From NCBI GenBank assembly GCA_964390905.1, contig CAYMLO010000011.1:1-64000 (forward strand): a stretch of DNA of 64,000 nt, read 5' to 3'. The notes beneath the pieces are model-generated. The model ran no database searches. It had not been told where the DNA came from and saw only the letters and a program-made list of their open reading frames with translations. This DNA comes from JAFGLZ01 sp964390905. Its GTDB lineage: Bacteria; Planctomycetota; Phycisphaerae; UBA1845; JAFGLZ01. Within the stretch, counting starts at the first letter, position 1. Each line of letters opens with the position of its first letter. Shown one piece after another: positions 36,256-45,353 of this stretch. Both the position numbers and the translations under genes were made by a program.

Positions 36256-37029
36256 CTAGGCCGGTTCGGGGAGTGCCTCGGCGGCCTCCATCAAGCTCGT
36301 GAGCGCGTCAGCGGACCTGCGAGTCTCCCGATCGGCGTCCTGGCTGGCGGCGAGTTTCTCCATGGCCTTGCGGCTCTGCTCGTCGAACTGCTGATTGAGC
36401 CGCTTGATCTTCTGGACCAGGCGCTGGACCTCCGGGGTTACCTCGTCGCCCTTCGCGGGCAGCCGGGCCTGGAACTGCGCCGACTCGTTCAGCGTCCGCC
36501 ACTCGTGGATCATCTCGGTCACTTCCAGCATCTGGCTGTATCGGCCGGACGCTCCGGCTGACTCGGTCTCAGTCTTGACGGTCGTGCCGCTATAGGTGCT
36601 CCCGGTGGTCTCTGGGACGACGACCGTGTAATTCGTCCCGCCGACGTAGTACGGGTAGCCCACCGTCGAGTAGACGTATTGCGTCTGGGTGGGAACACGA
36701 ACCGGATGCCAGTAGTGATGCGTGGCCCGCCAATTGACGGACCGATGATACCTGGCCACTTTGCCATTGGCGCGCACGTCATGACGGGCCTTCGGCGGAG
36801 CAGGCCGACCATTCCGGGGCGGCGTTCCAGCCCGGGGCCTCACCGCGCCGGCCGGTCGTTTCGGCCCCCCTGCGGGCGGTTTCGCTCCGTTCGGCCTGGG
36901 GCCACGCCTGGCCGGGGGCCGACGTGCCGGCGCCGCGCTGGCAAGATCCGCCGCAAACAACGCCAAGCAAACCCCGCCGATAATCCACCACACCATCGAC
37001 GCTCGATGACGTTTCGTACCATGACTCAT
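36256..37029 (-). CDS. Secreted hypothetical protein, Pro/Arg-rich
   Basis: 257 residues from the ATG at 37029, which has AGGAG 7 bases upstream. A signal peptide (VWWIIGGVCLALFAADLASAA) leads to about 60 residues of Pro/Arg/Gly/Lys-rich disordered sequence, a Tyr/His-rich stretch (HHYWHPVRVPTQTQYVY, VGYPYYVGGTNYTVVV), then a helical charged C-terminus (LVQKIKRLNQQFDEQSRKAME). No domain is recognised. Octamer array 2 lies 140-215 bp upstream of its start. Confidence 0.7.
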   Translation of the reverse strand: MSHGTKRHRASMVWWIIGGVCLALFAADLASAAPARRPPARRGPRPNGAKPPAGGPKRPAGAVRPRAGTPPRNGRPAPPKARHDVRANGKVARYHRSVNWRATHHYWHPVRVPTQTQYVYSTVGYPYYVGGTNYTVVVPETTGSTYSGTTVKTETESAGASGRYSQMLEVTEMIHEWRTLNESAQFQARLPAKGDEVTPEVQRLVQKIKRLNQQFDEQSRKAMEKLAASQDADRETRRSADALTSLMEAAEALPEPA

Positions 37030-37169
37030 GGTCAGACTCCTAAACCGCGACGTGTCCCCCCTGCAGACAGAACGGCAACCAGGCCCGAGCCCGATCGCGG
37101 CGCCCCGCCGGCCGTCCCCCCGATGTGCCACCGCATCGCCCTACCGACGCGTTCACTTCTCACTGCATC

Positions 37170-37241
37170 GGCATTTCGGCGTTCGGCGTTTCGACGTTTC
37201 GACGTTTCGACCTGTCGACGTTTTGACGTGTCGACGTGTCC
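37170..37241. repeat. Degenerate octamer tandem array 2
   Basis: About nine consecutive 8-bp units, plus-strand consensus GT(T/G)T(C/T)GAC, the same as array 1 read on its minus strand. It lies between the stop of the TIM-barrel gene (37262) and the start of the secreted hypothetical (37029), both on the minus strand. Confidence 0.75.
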
Positions 37242-37261
37242 CATCGTGCCAGCACGACGGG

Positions 37262-38023
37262 CTACACCTTCCCCCACTTCTTGAGGTTCTCGAAGCTCAG
37301 CTTGGCGCTCTCCATGGACGGCCGGCGACACGCGTCCTGTTCGACGATGTACCACTCCGTCCCCCCAACCGTCTCGCAGGCATCGAAGATGCTCGGCCAA
37401 TCCAGAATCCCCTCGCCGACCTCCGCGAAGAACCGCTCCTCGCCCGGTTCCATATCCTTGGCGTGGATCGTCGGACACCGGCCCGGATGGTTCCGGATAA
37501 ACTCGGCCGGATCGTGCCCGGCGTGCTGAACCCAGTAGACGTCGACCTGGCACTTGAGCAGGTCCGCACCGGCCGTTTCGTACATGATCTCCAGGCCCGG
37601 CTTGCCGTCGAACTCGGCGAACTCGGCCGAGTGGTTATGGAACGACACCGTCATGCCGGACTTCTTGGCCTGCTCACCCGCCTTCGCCAGCCCCTCGCCC
37701 CACGCTCGCCAGGCGTCGGCGCTGTCGTTGTTCCCGCTGAACGCGAAGTTCACCGCCCCGATCGTCTTGGCGTACGCGATCGCCTCGTCCAGCTTGGCCG
37801 GGTCCGTCAGATCCCCATAACCGACGTGCATGCTCACCGCTCGCATGCCGAGGTCGTCGATCGCCTTCCTCAGGTCGCTCGCAGACACCCCCCAGGTCCC
37901 CGCGAACTCCAGGGCCGTGTAGCCAATGTCGGCCACCTGCTTGAGCGTCCCGGCCCAGTCCTTCTCGGCCACGTCACGAACGGTATACATCTGCAACGCC
38001 ACAGGGATCCTCGCCACGATCAT
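37262..38023 (-). CDS. Sugar phosphate isomerase/epimerase-like TIM-barrel protein
   Basis: 253 residues. It matches the xylose-isomerase-like AP endonuclease 2 fold: VALQMYTVRDVAEKDWAGTL, GYTALEFAG, VSMHVGYGDL, FHNHSAEFAEF with metal-binding His/Glu, VDVYWVQHAGHDPAEFI and PTIHAKDMEPG. These proteins epimerise or isomerise sugars or inositol derivatives and often work with Gfo/Idh/MocA oxidoreductases such as the one at 34801. GAAAGG precedes the ATG. Confidence 0.9.
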   Translation of the reverse strand: MIVARIPVALQMYTVRDVAEKDWAGTLKQVADIGYTALEFAGTWGVSASDLRKAIDDLGMRAVSMHVGYGDLTDPAKLDEAIAYAKTIGAVNFAFSGNNDSADAWRAWGEGLAKAGEQAKKSGMTVSFHNHSAEFAEFDGKPGLEIMYETAGADLLKCQVDVYWVQHAGHDPAEFIRNHPGRCPTIHAKDMEPGEERFFAEVGEGILDWPSIFDACETVGGTEWYIVEQDACRRPSMESAKLSFENLKKWGKV

Positions 38024-38191
38024 GCCCTTTCAAACGGAGTGCCAACGCTGTTATTGCCGCCGAATGCGGCGCGCCGGGATGGTACCCCACGGCCGGACGT
38101 CCCGCAACGCGATTGCGTCCGGTATTGCAGCACTTGGCCGGGCCGACACGCCCCTGCGCGGACCCACGAGTGCGTGCAAAACCGACGGACG

Positions 38192-39928
38192 TCATTTCTT
38201 GTTCTTCTGCGCCTTTTCGATTTTCGCCCACGTATCGCGCAACGGAACCGTCCGATTGAAAACCAGCACGTTACCGGACGCGTCGGGATCGACGCAGAAA
38301 TAGCCCTGTCGCTCGAACTGGTATCGGCTGCCCGGCGCGGCGCCGGCCAGGCTCGGCTCGACTTGGCACGACGTCAGCGTCTCCAGCGAGTCGGGATTCA
38401 GACTCGCCTTCCAGTCCTCGCCTTCCTCGACGTCGCTCGGGTTCTCGCTGGTGAAGAGATGATCGTACAAGCGGATCTCGGCCTCGACCGCGTGGGCGGC
38501 TGAGACCCAATGCAGCGTCGCCTTGACCTTGCGCCCGTCCGGCGATCCACCCCCACGCGTCTCCGGATCGTACGTGCAGTGCAGCTCGACGACCTCGCCG
38601 GTCTGGTCGTCCTTGACGACGCCCACGCACGTGATGAAGTAGCCGTACCGCAGCCGGACCTCGCGACCGGGCGCCAAGCGGAAGAACTTCTTGGGGGGGT
38701 CCTCGCGGAAGTCCTCTCGCTCGATGTACAGCACGCGCGAGAACGGGACCTTCCGCGTCCCCATGTCCGGGTCCTCCGGGTTGTTGACGGCCTCCAGCTC
38801 CTCCGTCTGATCTTCGGGGTAGTTGTCGATGACCACCCGAAGGGGACGCAGCACCCCCATAACCCGCGGGGCCCGCTTGTTGAGGTCCTCGCGGATGCAG
38901 TGCTCCAGGAGCTTCACGTCGACGACGCCCTCGAACTTGGCCATGCCGATCCGCTCGCAGAAGCTCCGGATCGACTCGGGCGTGTAGCCGCGCCGCCGCA
39001 GACCGCGGAGCGTAGGCATGCGCGGATCGTCCCATCCCCTGAGGTGCCCCTCTTCAACCAGCTCCCGAAGCCGCCGCTTGCTCAACACGGTGTGCGTGAT
39101 GTTGAGGCGGGCGAACTCGGTCTGCTGCGGATGGTAGACGCCCAGTTGATCGAGGTACCAGTCGTACAGCGGCCGGTGGTTCTCGAACCCCATGTCGCAG
39201 AGCGAATGCGTAACCCGTTCGATCGAGTCCTCCAGGCCGTGCGCCCAGTCGTACGTCGGGTAGATGCACCACGCGTCGCCGGTGCGGGGGTGCGTGGCCC
39301 GCAAGATGCGATACATGACCGGGTCCCGCATGTTCAAGTTTGGCGACGCCATGTCGATCTTCGCGCGAAGCACGCGCGACCCGTCCTCGAACTCGCCCGC
39401 CCGCATCCGCTCGAACAGGTCCAGGTTCTCGGCGATCGAACGGTCGCGATACGGGCTGTCCCTGCCCGGGGCGGTCAGCGTCCCGCGGTACTCCCGGATC
39501 TGATCCGCGCTCAGGTCGTCCACGTAGGCCTTGCCGGCCTTGACGAGCTGAACGGCGTAGTCGTACATCTGCTGAAAGTAGTCCGACGCGTAGTAGAGAT
39601 GCTCGCCCCAATCCCATCCCAACCACCGGACGTCTTCCTTGATGGCCTCGATGTACTCGGCCTCTTCCTTGACCGGGTTCGTATCGTCGAACCGCAGGTG
39701 GCAGACGCCGCCTTCGTTCTCGGCCGCGATGCCGAAGTCGAGATTGATGGCCTTGGCGTGGCCGATGTGCAGGTACCCGTTCGGCTCGGGCGGGAACCGC
39801 GTCACAACCCGCCCGCCCCACTTGTTCGTCCTGAGATCCTCCGCGACCATCTCCCGGATGAAATCGGCGCGCGGGGCCTGCTCGTTCTTGCCTTTGCCAG
39901 TTCCCTGGTCGTCCTTCGGTGTGCCCAT
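38192..39928 (-). CDS. glnS: Glutaminyl-tRNA synthetase
   Basis: 578 residues, slightly longer than the E. coli enzyme. Class I signatures are FPPEPNGYLHIGHAKAINL (HIGH) and VLSKRRLREL (KMSKS equivalent), with DDTNPVKEEAEYI, YPTYDWAHGLEDSIE and ARLNITHTV also characteristic of GlnRS. The C-terminal anticodon-binding beta-barrels end with GNVLVFNRTVPLRDTW. It charges tRNA-Gln directly, and a tRNA-Gln gene lies just upstream on the other strand, 215 bp from its start. GAGGT precedes the ATG by 8 bases. Confidence 0.96.
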   Translation of the reverse strand: MGTPKDDQGTGKGKNEQAPRADFIREMVAEDLRTNKWGGRVVTRFPPEPNGYLHIGHAKAINLDFGIAAENEGGVCHLRFDDTNPVKEEAEYIEAIKEDVRWLGWDWGEHLYYASDYFQQMYDYAVQLVKAGKAYVDDLSADQIREYRGTLTAPGRDSPYRDRSIAENLDLFERMRAGEFEDGSRVLRAKIDMASPNLNMRDPVMYRILRATHPRTGDAWCIYPTYDWAHGLEDSIERVTHSLCDMGFENHRPLYDWYLDQLGVYHPQQTEFARLNITHTVLSKRRLRELVEEGHLRGWDDPRMPTLRGLRRRGYTPESIRSFCERIGMAKFEGVVDVKLLEHCIREDLNKRAPRVMGVLRPLRVVIDNYPEDQTEELEAVNNPEDPDMGTRKVPFSRVLYIEREDFREDPPKKFFRLAPGREVRLRYGYFITCVGVVKDDQTGEVVELHCTYDPETRGGGSPDGRKVKATLHWVSAAHAVEAEIRLYDHLFTSENPSDVEEGEDWKASLNPDSLETLTSCQVEPSLAGAAPGSRYQFERQGYFCVDPDASGNVLVFNRTVPLRDTWAKIEKAQKNKK

Positions 39929-40101
39929 GGTCTGCTACCTCGATCTTCGGAGTGTCCCGCGCCGCTGAAGCGACGGGAGACCCGCGCAGCCGAAAATGAT
40001 ACCCGCGCGCCAGTAACAAGACAAACCGACGACGCTCGCCGATCGCCCAACACCCGCGTCGCAAAGACCCCGCACGCGCGGGGCAGCGCCAAGCGGCTCT
40101 C

Positions 40102-40130
40102 TTGACAAACCCGCCGGGATGAAATGAAAT
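40102..40130 (+). promoter_or_regulatory. tRNA-Gln promoter
   Basis: A perfect TTGACA at 40102-40107, 17 bp, then TGAAAT at 40125-40130, with the tRNA starting 12 bp further on. Confidence 0.6.
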
Positions 40131-40142
40131 GGTCTTGTCGAT

Positions 40143-40215
40143 TGGCCCGTAGTTCAATTGGTAGAACGCCTGACTCTGGATCAGGAGGTTTCAGGTTCGA
40201 GTCCTGACGGGCCAG
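40143..40215 (+). tRNA. tRNA-Gln (CTG anticodon)
   Basis: A full cloverleaf folds by eye: acceptor TGGCCCG pairs with CGGGCCA, D arm with AGTTCAATTGGTAGA, anticodon stem CCTGA/TCAGG around loop CTCTGGA with anticodon CTG, and T arm TCAGG/CCTGA with TTCGAGT. CCA is not encoded. The weak U1-A72 pair and G73 discriminator are known GlnRS identity elements, agreeing with the adjacent glnS. Confidence 0.95.
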
Positions 40216-40224
40216 GTCGGCAAG

Positions 40225-40270
40225 AGGCCGAGAACCTCGGTTTTTCCAAGGTTTCTCGGCCTTTTCGCTT
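40225..40270 (+). terminator. Rho-independent terminator of tRNA-Gln
   Basis: AGGCCGAGAACCTCGG pairs with CCAAGGTTTCTCGGCCT across a five-T loop (about 15 bp, one bulge and one mismatch), followed by TTTTCGCTT. It lies 10 bp after the tRNA. Confidence 0.85.
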
Positions 40271-40456
40271 GTCGGGCGTACAGACCGCTCTGGGCCTTCT
40301 AGCGCAGCTGGACGCAACGGAGTCCCCCTCGTCGGTCCCCGTCGGGTATACTCGTGCCACGTCATCTGAGTCCGCCAGCACGGCGAGGCGCCGAGGTGCT
40401 CGGCCGGCCAGAGGACGAGGTGGTCCGCAGCTGGGGACCCTCAGGACCAACAAGCC

Positions 40457-41653
40457 ATGACTGAACGCGCGGATTTCATCCCCGTGACCAGACCCCTTCT
40501 CGACGAACGCGAGGTCGAGGCGTCCCGACGGCCGATCCTGTCCGGCTGGGTGACGCAGGGCAAGGAGGTGGCCGCGTTCGAACGGGAGTTCGCCGAAGCC
40601 GTCGGTGCCAAGCACGCCTGCGCCGTCTCCAGCGGCACGGCGGCGCTGCACCTGGCGCTCATGTCGGTGGGCGTGCGGCCTGGCGACGAGGTGGTGACGG
40701 TCAGCCACTCCTATATCGCGACGGCCAACGCCATCCGCCATTGTGGCGCGACTCCCGTGTTCGTCGACGTCGAGCCCGACACCTTCAACATGGATCCCGA
40801 ACGCATCGAGCAGGCCCTGACCGACCGAACGCGCGCGATCCTCTGCGTCCACCAGATGGGCCTGCCCTGCGACCTGCCGGCGATCCTGGCGATCGGCGAG
40901 CGCCACGGTCTGCCGGTGGTCGAGGACGCGGCGTGCGCGGCCGGCAGCGAGATCCTGTGGCAGGACCGCTGGGAGCGGATCGGCAAGCCGCGCGGCGTCA
41001 TCGCCTGCTTCTCGTTCCATCCCAGGAAGCTCATCACCACCGGGGATGGGGGTATGCTGACGACCTCGAGCGCCGAGCACGATGAGCGCTTCCGCCTCTG
41101 GCGACAGCACGGCATGGGCGTGCCCGACGCCGTCCGCCACGCGTCCAGGCAGGTCATCTTCGAGTCGTATCCCGAAGTGGGTTACAACTACCGCATGACG
41201 GACATCCAGGCCGCCGTCGGCCGAGAGCAGCTCAAACGACTCTCCGATATGGTCGAGCGACGTCGCCGTCTCGCCGAGCGATACGACCGGTTGCTTGCGG
41301 ATCTGCCGGGATTGCAGCCGCCAGCCACCCCGCCCTGGGCCCGCGGCAACTACCAGAGCTACTGCATCCGTCTGCCGGACGGCTGCGGTCAACGTGACGT
41401 GATGCAAGCCCTGCTGGACGCCGAGATCGCCACGCGCCGCGGCGTCATGTGCGCGCACCGGGAGCCCGCCTACCCGCGAGGCACGTGGCGATGCGGCGGA
41501 GAGGACGCGTGCAATTGTGCTCCCGGCACGTGTGAGCGGCTGCGAAACGGCGAGATCGCCCAAGACCGTTGCATCGTTCTGCCCATGTACCACGAGATGA
41601 CCGACGCCGACCAGGATGCCGTCGTCCGCGCGCTGCAAGAGGCATTGCGCTAA
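40457..41653 (+). CDS. DegT/DnrJ/EryC1/StrS family aminotransferase (1 of 3)
   Basis: 398 residues. A PLP-dependent sugar aminotransferase: GWVTQGKEVAAFEREFAEAVG, the SSGTAALHLAL phosphate-binding turn, VVEDAACAAGSE with the pyridine-N Asp, and K191 in FSFHPRKLITTGDGG as Schiff-base lysine. Late in the chain is an unusual Cys-rich insertion (RCGGEDACNCAPGTCERL), which could bind metal. It probably makes an amino-sugar nucleotide for glycan or envelope synthesis; no other nucleotide-sugar genes are nearby. Confidence 0.92.
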   Translation: MTERADFIPVTRPLLDEREVEASRRPILSGWVTQGKEVAAFEREFAEAVGAKHACAVSSGTAALHLALMSVGVRPGDEVVTVSHSYIATANAIRHCGATPVFVDVEPDTFNMDPERIEQALTDRTRAILCVHQMGLPCDLPAILAIGERHGLPVVEDAACAAGSEILWQDRWERIGKPRGVIACFSFHPRKLITTGDGGMLTTSSAEHDERFRLWRQHGMGVPDAVRHASRQVIFESYPEVGYNYRMTDIQAAVGREQLKRLSDMVERRRRLAERYDRLLADLPGLQPPATPPWARGNYQSYCIRLPDGCGQRDVMQALLDAEIATRRGVMCAHREPAYPRGTWRCGGEDACNCAPGTCERLRNGEIAQDRCIVLPMYHEMTDADQDAVVRALQEALR

Positions 41654-41688
41654 GCTGACGCCCGCGGGCCTCAGCCAGCGCGGGAAGC

Positions 41689-41779
41689 GTGACAATCTGG
41701 GCGGGGGGTGCCCCATCCTTTTCGAGGGGCCGCGGAACGCGTGCCCCTGAAGGATGGGGCACCCCGCCCAATCTGTCAC
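41689..41779. repeat. REP-like palindromic element, family 1 copy A
   Basis: A 91-bp element with inverted ends of about 30 bp. Each end reads inward GTGACA, GAT/ATC variant, GGGCGGG, GTGCCCCATCCTT. It lies between the aminotransferase stop and the metallo-beta-lactamase start. The 17-bp end GTGACAGATTGGGCGGG is repeated exactly in copy B. Confidence 0.8.
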
Positions 41780-41895
41780 ACACCCGCCGGTGCGCCCTTC
41801 TCCGCGCAGGAGGTTTGACCTCTCGGCCAGATCGGTCACCATATGCGTCTGCCAAGACCGCCACCCAAGTCGCGGCTGAAGAAAGGAACGGCAAG

Positions 41896-42609
41896 ATGCA
41901 GGTCCTCAGGGACATCTACCAGGTAAGCGGCGACCTGAACGGCGTGACGTGGGCGGGCGTGGACGCCGGGTATGAGGACGCAAACACCTACGCCGTGAAG
42001 AGGCCGGACGGACTGATTCTATTCGATTGCGGGTGCGGCGACACGCTCGACCAGATCTTCGCGAACATGACGTACTGGGGCTTATCCCCCGACGACATCA
42101 AGGCCTGCATCCTGACCCACGCGCACCTCGACCACGCCGGCGGGGCCCATCGGCTCGCCGAACGCGGCGTCAGGCTCCTGGCCCATGCGAACACGGCCCA
42201 GGCCGTCGCCGCCGGCGACGAACGATGCTGCGGGTATCTCTACCACAAGACGTTCATGCCCTGTCGCGTCGACGAGGCGCTCGAGGACGGCCAGACGCTC
42301 GACGTCCTCGGGCTGAAGATCGAGGTCATGCACCTGCCCGGTCACAGCATGGGCTGCACGGCCTATCTGTTCGAACATGAAGGCCGCCGCATCGTGGTCA
42401 GCGGCGACGTCATCGGGACGCTCTTGGACGGGCACTTCGGCTGGAGCGGCTCGATCGATTTCGACAAGCGCGTCTACATCGAATCGCTGCGGCGATTTGC
42501 GAAGCTGGATTCGGACATCATGCTCCCCGGCCACGGGATGATCTACTTCCACAAGCCCCGGCGCCGGGTGGAGGAAGCCCTGAACGAGGCACTGATGCAG
42601 TGGCGATAG
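41896..42609 (+). CDS. Metallo-beta-lactamase fold hydrolase
   Basis: 237 residues from the ATG at 41896 (AAGGAA upstream); the longer frame back to 41689 translates the palindromic element. Zinc-binding residues are clear: THAHLDHAGG (H75, H77, D79, H80), the later His in HLPGHSMGCTAYLFEH, Asp in IVVSGDVIG and the final LPGHG. The family includes lactonases, glyoxalase II and thioesterases; nothing selects among them. Confidence 0.88.
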   Translation: MQVLRDIYQVSGDLNGVTWAGVDAGYEDANTYAVKRPDGLILFDCGCGDTLDQIFANMTYWGLSPDDIKACILTHAHLDHAGGAHRLAERGVRLLAHANTAQAVAAGDERCCGYLYHKTFMPCRVDEALEDGQTLDVLGLKIEVMHLPGHSMGCTAYLFEHEGRRIVVSGDVIGTLLDGHFGWSGSIDFDKRVYIESLRRFAKLDSDIMLPGHGMIYFHKPRRRVEEALNEALMQWR

Positions 42610-42655
42610 CCCGCGTGCGTCGGATGCCACGTGACCAGAAGGGAGGGATCGGGCA

Positions 42656-44449
42656 ATGGTCAGAGCAGCCATGGTGGCGTTGGGCATCGTGTGGGTGTCG
42701 GGCGCGACTTGCCCGTCGGCCGAAGCGCCGGCCGGCGTGCGGGCGCTGGACAAGAAGCTGATCGAATACGGCTGGGACGTGCCGTTCGCCGACGAGGTCC
42801 GCGCCAACATCCGGCAGATGGAGCGCCGCCCGTTCGACGGTGTGATCTTCAAGCTGCGCGGCGGCGGCAAGGTCCTGACGCCCACGCCATGGACCGAGGC
42901 CCAGTTCGCCAAGGACTACGAGGCCCTGCGGCAGACCCAGTGGGAGCGGTTCACCGATAACTTCGTGATCATGTGGGCGGCGTCGAAGCAGGACTGGTTC
43001 AGCGACGAGCACTGGCGGGCGATAGAGAACAACGTCGCGCTGATGACCCGGGCCGCCCGCGTCGGACGGTGCGTCGGCGTCTGTTTCGATCCCGAGCCGT
43101 ACGGCCCCAATCCCTGGGACTACCGACAGGCGCCCCATCGCACCACCAAGACCTTCGCCGACTATCAGGCCGCCGCCCGCCGTCGCGGAGCCCAGTTCGT
43201 CCGCGCGATCGAGCGCGAGCTGCCCAAGGCGAAGATCCTGACGCTCTTCCAGCTCAGCCAGCTGTCCAGCCTGCTGAAGCCCATGGATCCCAAGGACCGC
43301 GCGGCGAAGCTGTCGCGGATGCACTACGGGCTGCTGCCGGCCTTCCTGAACGGCATGCTCGACGGCGCGGGGCCGGACGTGCTGATCATCGACGGCAACG
43401 AGGGGGCCTACTACTACACCGACGTCCTTCACTACCACGGGGTCTATCACCGGATCACGCAGCGCGCCCTGCTTCTGATCGATCCGGCGTTGTGGGGCAA
43501 GTACCGGGCGCAGGTCCGGGTGGGTCAGGCGTTGTACATCGACATGTACTTCGGCCTGCGTCCGCGGAAGGTGCTCGGACACTTCATGGAGCCGAAGTCG
43601 CGGGCGAAGTGGTTCGAGCACAACGTCTATTGGGCACTGCAGACGACGGACCGCTACGTCTGGTGCTACAGTGAGCGGATGAACTGGTGGAAGGACGCCA
43701 ACGTGCCCACCGGCTGCGAGCAGGCGATACGATCCGCCCGGGCCAAGGTGGCGGCCGGGGAGCCACTTGGGTTTGACCTGGCGCCCATCGTCCAGGGCGC
43801 CCAAAAGCTGCAACGGACCGAAACCTCGCTGAAGACCAAGCGCCGCGTTGCCGAGATCTCCCGACTGCCCGCGACGGTGGCCCGACCGAAGATCGACGGC
43901 CGGCTCGACGACGAGGCATGGAAGCAAACCAAGCCCTTGCAGCCGTTCGTGGCGCTGGCGTGTCAGGCCAGACCGCTGACGGCCAAGACCGAAGCCCGGA
44001 TCACCTACGACGACCAGATGCTGTTCGTCGCGTTCCGCTGCCAGGAACCCGCCCCCAAGCAGATGGCCCTGTGGGGCGAGCAACATGACGAAGAGGTCTG
44101 GCAGGGCGACGACGCGGAAGTCCTCATCTCCGTGCCCGGGAAGGTCAAGCCGTTCTATCACTTCATCGTCAATCCGAAGGCCGTGGCCTGGGACGCGATG
44201 AGCGACGCAGCGATCGACGCGTACAACCCCAACTGGCAGCGCGGCGCGCACATCGGCGACGACCACTGGGCCGCCGAAATGGCCATCCCCTGGGCGGCGA
44301 TGAAAATGGACAAGCCGAACCCGGGGGCGAAGCTCCGCGTCAATCTCTGCCGGCAGCGGACGCAGGGCGGCCGGGAGTGGAGCTCGTGGTCGCCGATGGC
44401 CGGAGGCTTCCTCGAGCCCGACCTGTTCGGCACGTGGGTGCTCCGGTAG
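42656..44449 (+). CDS. Secreted barrel-like protein with C-terminal CBM9-like module
   Basis: 597 residues with a signal peptide (MVRAAMVALGIVWVSGATC) and GGGAGGG before the ATG. The N-terminal 400 residues look like a TIM-barrel hydrolase of unassigned family (RRPFDGVIFKLRGGGK, VGVCFDPEPYGPNPWDYRQ, KILTLFQLSQ, VLIIDGNEGAYYY). The last 175 residues are CBM9-like (PKIDGRLDDEAWKQT, LFVAFRCQEP, WQGDDAEVLISVPG, WAAEMAIPWAAM, GGFLEPDLFGTWVLR). A polysaccharide-degrading role is inferred. Confidence 0.75.
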   Translation: MVRAAMVALGIVWVSGATCPSAEAPAGVRALDKKLIEYGWDVPFADEVRANIRQMERRPFDGVIFKLRGGGKVLTPTPWTEAQFAKDYEALRQTQWERFTDNFVIMWAASKQDWFSDEHWRAIENNVALMTRAARVGRCVGVCFDPEPYGPNPWDYRQAPHRTTKTFADYQAAARRRGAQFVRAIERELPKAKILTLFQLSQLSSLLKPMDPKDRAAKLSRMHYGLLPAFLNGMLDGAGPDVLIIDGNEGAYYYTDVLHYHGVYHRITQRALLLIDPALWGKYRAQVRVGQALYIDMYFGLRPRKVLGHFMEPKSRAKWFEHNVYWALQTTDRYVWCYSERMNWWKDANVPTGCEQAIRSARAKVAAGEPLGFDLAPIVQGAQKLQRTETSLKTKRRVAEISRLPATVARPKIDGRLDDEAWKQTKPLQPFVALACQARPLTAKTEARITYDDQMLFVAFRCQEPAPKQMALWGEQHDEEVWQGDDAEVLISVPGKVKPFYHFIVNPKAVAWDAMSDAAIDAYNPNWQRGAHIGDDHWAAEMAIPWAAMKMDKPNPGAKLRVNLCRQRTQGGREWSSWSPMAGGFLEPDLFGTWVLR

Positions 44450-44520
44450 ACCGCGCGCCGGCCTGCCGGCGGAGCCACGGGGCCCGCACACCAAGGACTG
44501 CATGGCTAGGAGACGCCGAC

Positions 44521-44709
44521 ATGAACTCCGACGATCCCGTCGAGCTACCCCCGGGGATCACCGTACAGTCCATCGAAGCAGGCGGCTACGAATTACGAAT
44601 CGTCGCCGCAGACGCCGATGCCCTGATGTGGCGTTTGCACGACGTGGTGGGCATGATCCAGACCGGCCAGTTCGAAAACCACCTCGCCCGTCTGGACCCC
44701 GACAGCTAG
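44521..44709 (+). CDS. Small hypothetical protein
   Basis: 62 residues from the ATG at 44521, with AGGAG 9 bases upstream; longer in-frame extension overlaps the preceding gene. The sequence MNSDDPVELPPGITV ... YELRIVAADADALMWRL ... QTGQFENHLARLD looks like a compact alpha/beta protein. No family recognised. Confidence 0.6.
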   Translation: MNSDDPVELPPGITVQSIEAGGYELRIVAADADALMWRLHDVVGMIQTGQFENHLARLDPDS

Positions 44710-44739
44710 ATGGGGCGCCCTCGGCTGAGGATTCGGCGG

Positions 44740-45222
44740 CTACTCCACCGTCACTTCGATGATGGTTGCGAACTCGACCGCCTTGCCGTCCGCCTCGCTG
44801 GGCTTGACCTCCTTGATGACCGTCTTGCCGTCCTTGCCGAGGAGCGTGAACGAGGGGACCTGAATCGGCTCGCCCTTCTTGTCGTATACGACGAACTCGA
44901 GCTCGTACTCGCCGGCATCGACGCTGCCCGGGAGATCGCGCTTATGGCTGTACACGCCGTCGCCCTTCTTGGCGTCGCCCTCCTTGCCCTCGTCGTTCAT
45001 CTCCATGGTGTACTCGGGCGCAGCGATGGGAACGGCATTGACAAAACCGACCTGCTTCAGATCGCCCGCGACCTTACACAGGACGCTGAAATCCGCGCCC
45101 GCCTTGATCGGGTCGGGATCCACCCCGGGTTGCATGGTCCATTTGATCGGCTGCTCGCAACCGAACGCCGCCATCACGATCAACAGACCCACCAGCCGAC
45201 TCAGCTTCAGCAACATCGTCAT
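44740..45222 (-). CDS. Lipoprotein with immunoglobulin-like domain
   Basis: 160 residues. The signal peptide ends in the lipobox AAFGC. The remainder forms a beta-rich domain (FSVLCKVAGDLKQVGFV, KKGDGVYSHKRDLPGSVDAGEYELEFVVYD) like a bacterial Ig/Y_Y_Y-type fold. GAGGAG lies directly upstream of the ATG. Function unknown. Confidence 0.72.
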   Translation of the reverse strand: MTMLLKLSRLVGLLIVMAAFGCEQPIKWTMQPGVDPDPIKAGADFSVLCKVAGDLKQVGFVNAVPIAAPEYTMEMNDEGKEGDAKKGDGVYSHKRDLPGSVDAGEYELEFVVYDKKGEPIQVPSFTLLGKDGKTVIKEVKPSEADGKAVEFATIIEVTVE

Positions 45223-45353
45223 GTCTCCTCACATCGATATGCAAGACGCCGCGCCATCCAACCCCACGGCCGGTCACACGCTTGGGTGGTATCCTATCCC
45301 AACCAGCTGCCTGACGGAAAGCGAAGAATCGCCCATTCCATCGTGGCCGGTGC

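Noticed and set aside
42518..44503. 661-codon minus-strand frame
   Set aside because: Antisense to the CBM9-containing gene, which has a signal peptide and good start.
44502..44762. Alternative 86-codon frame starting ATGGCTAGGAG
   Set aside because: Overlaps the better-supported 62-residue gene, gives an Arg-rich peptide and runs into the convergent lipoprotein gene.
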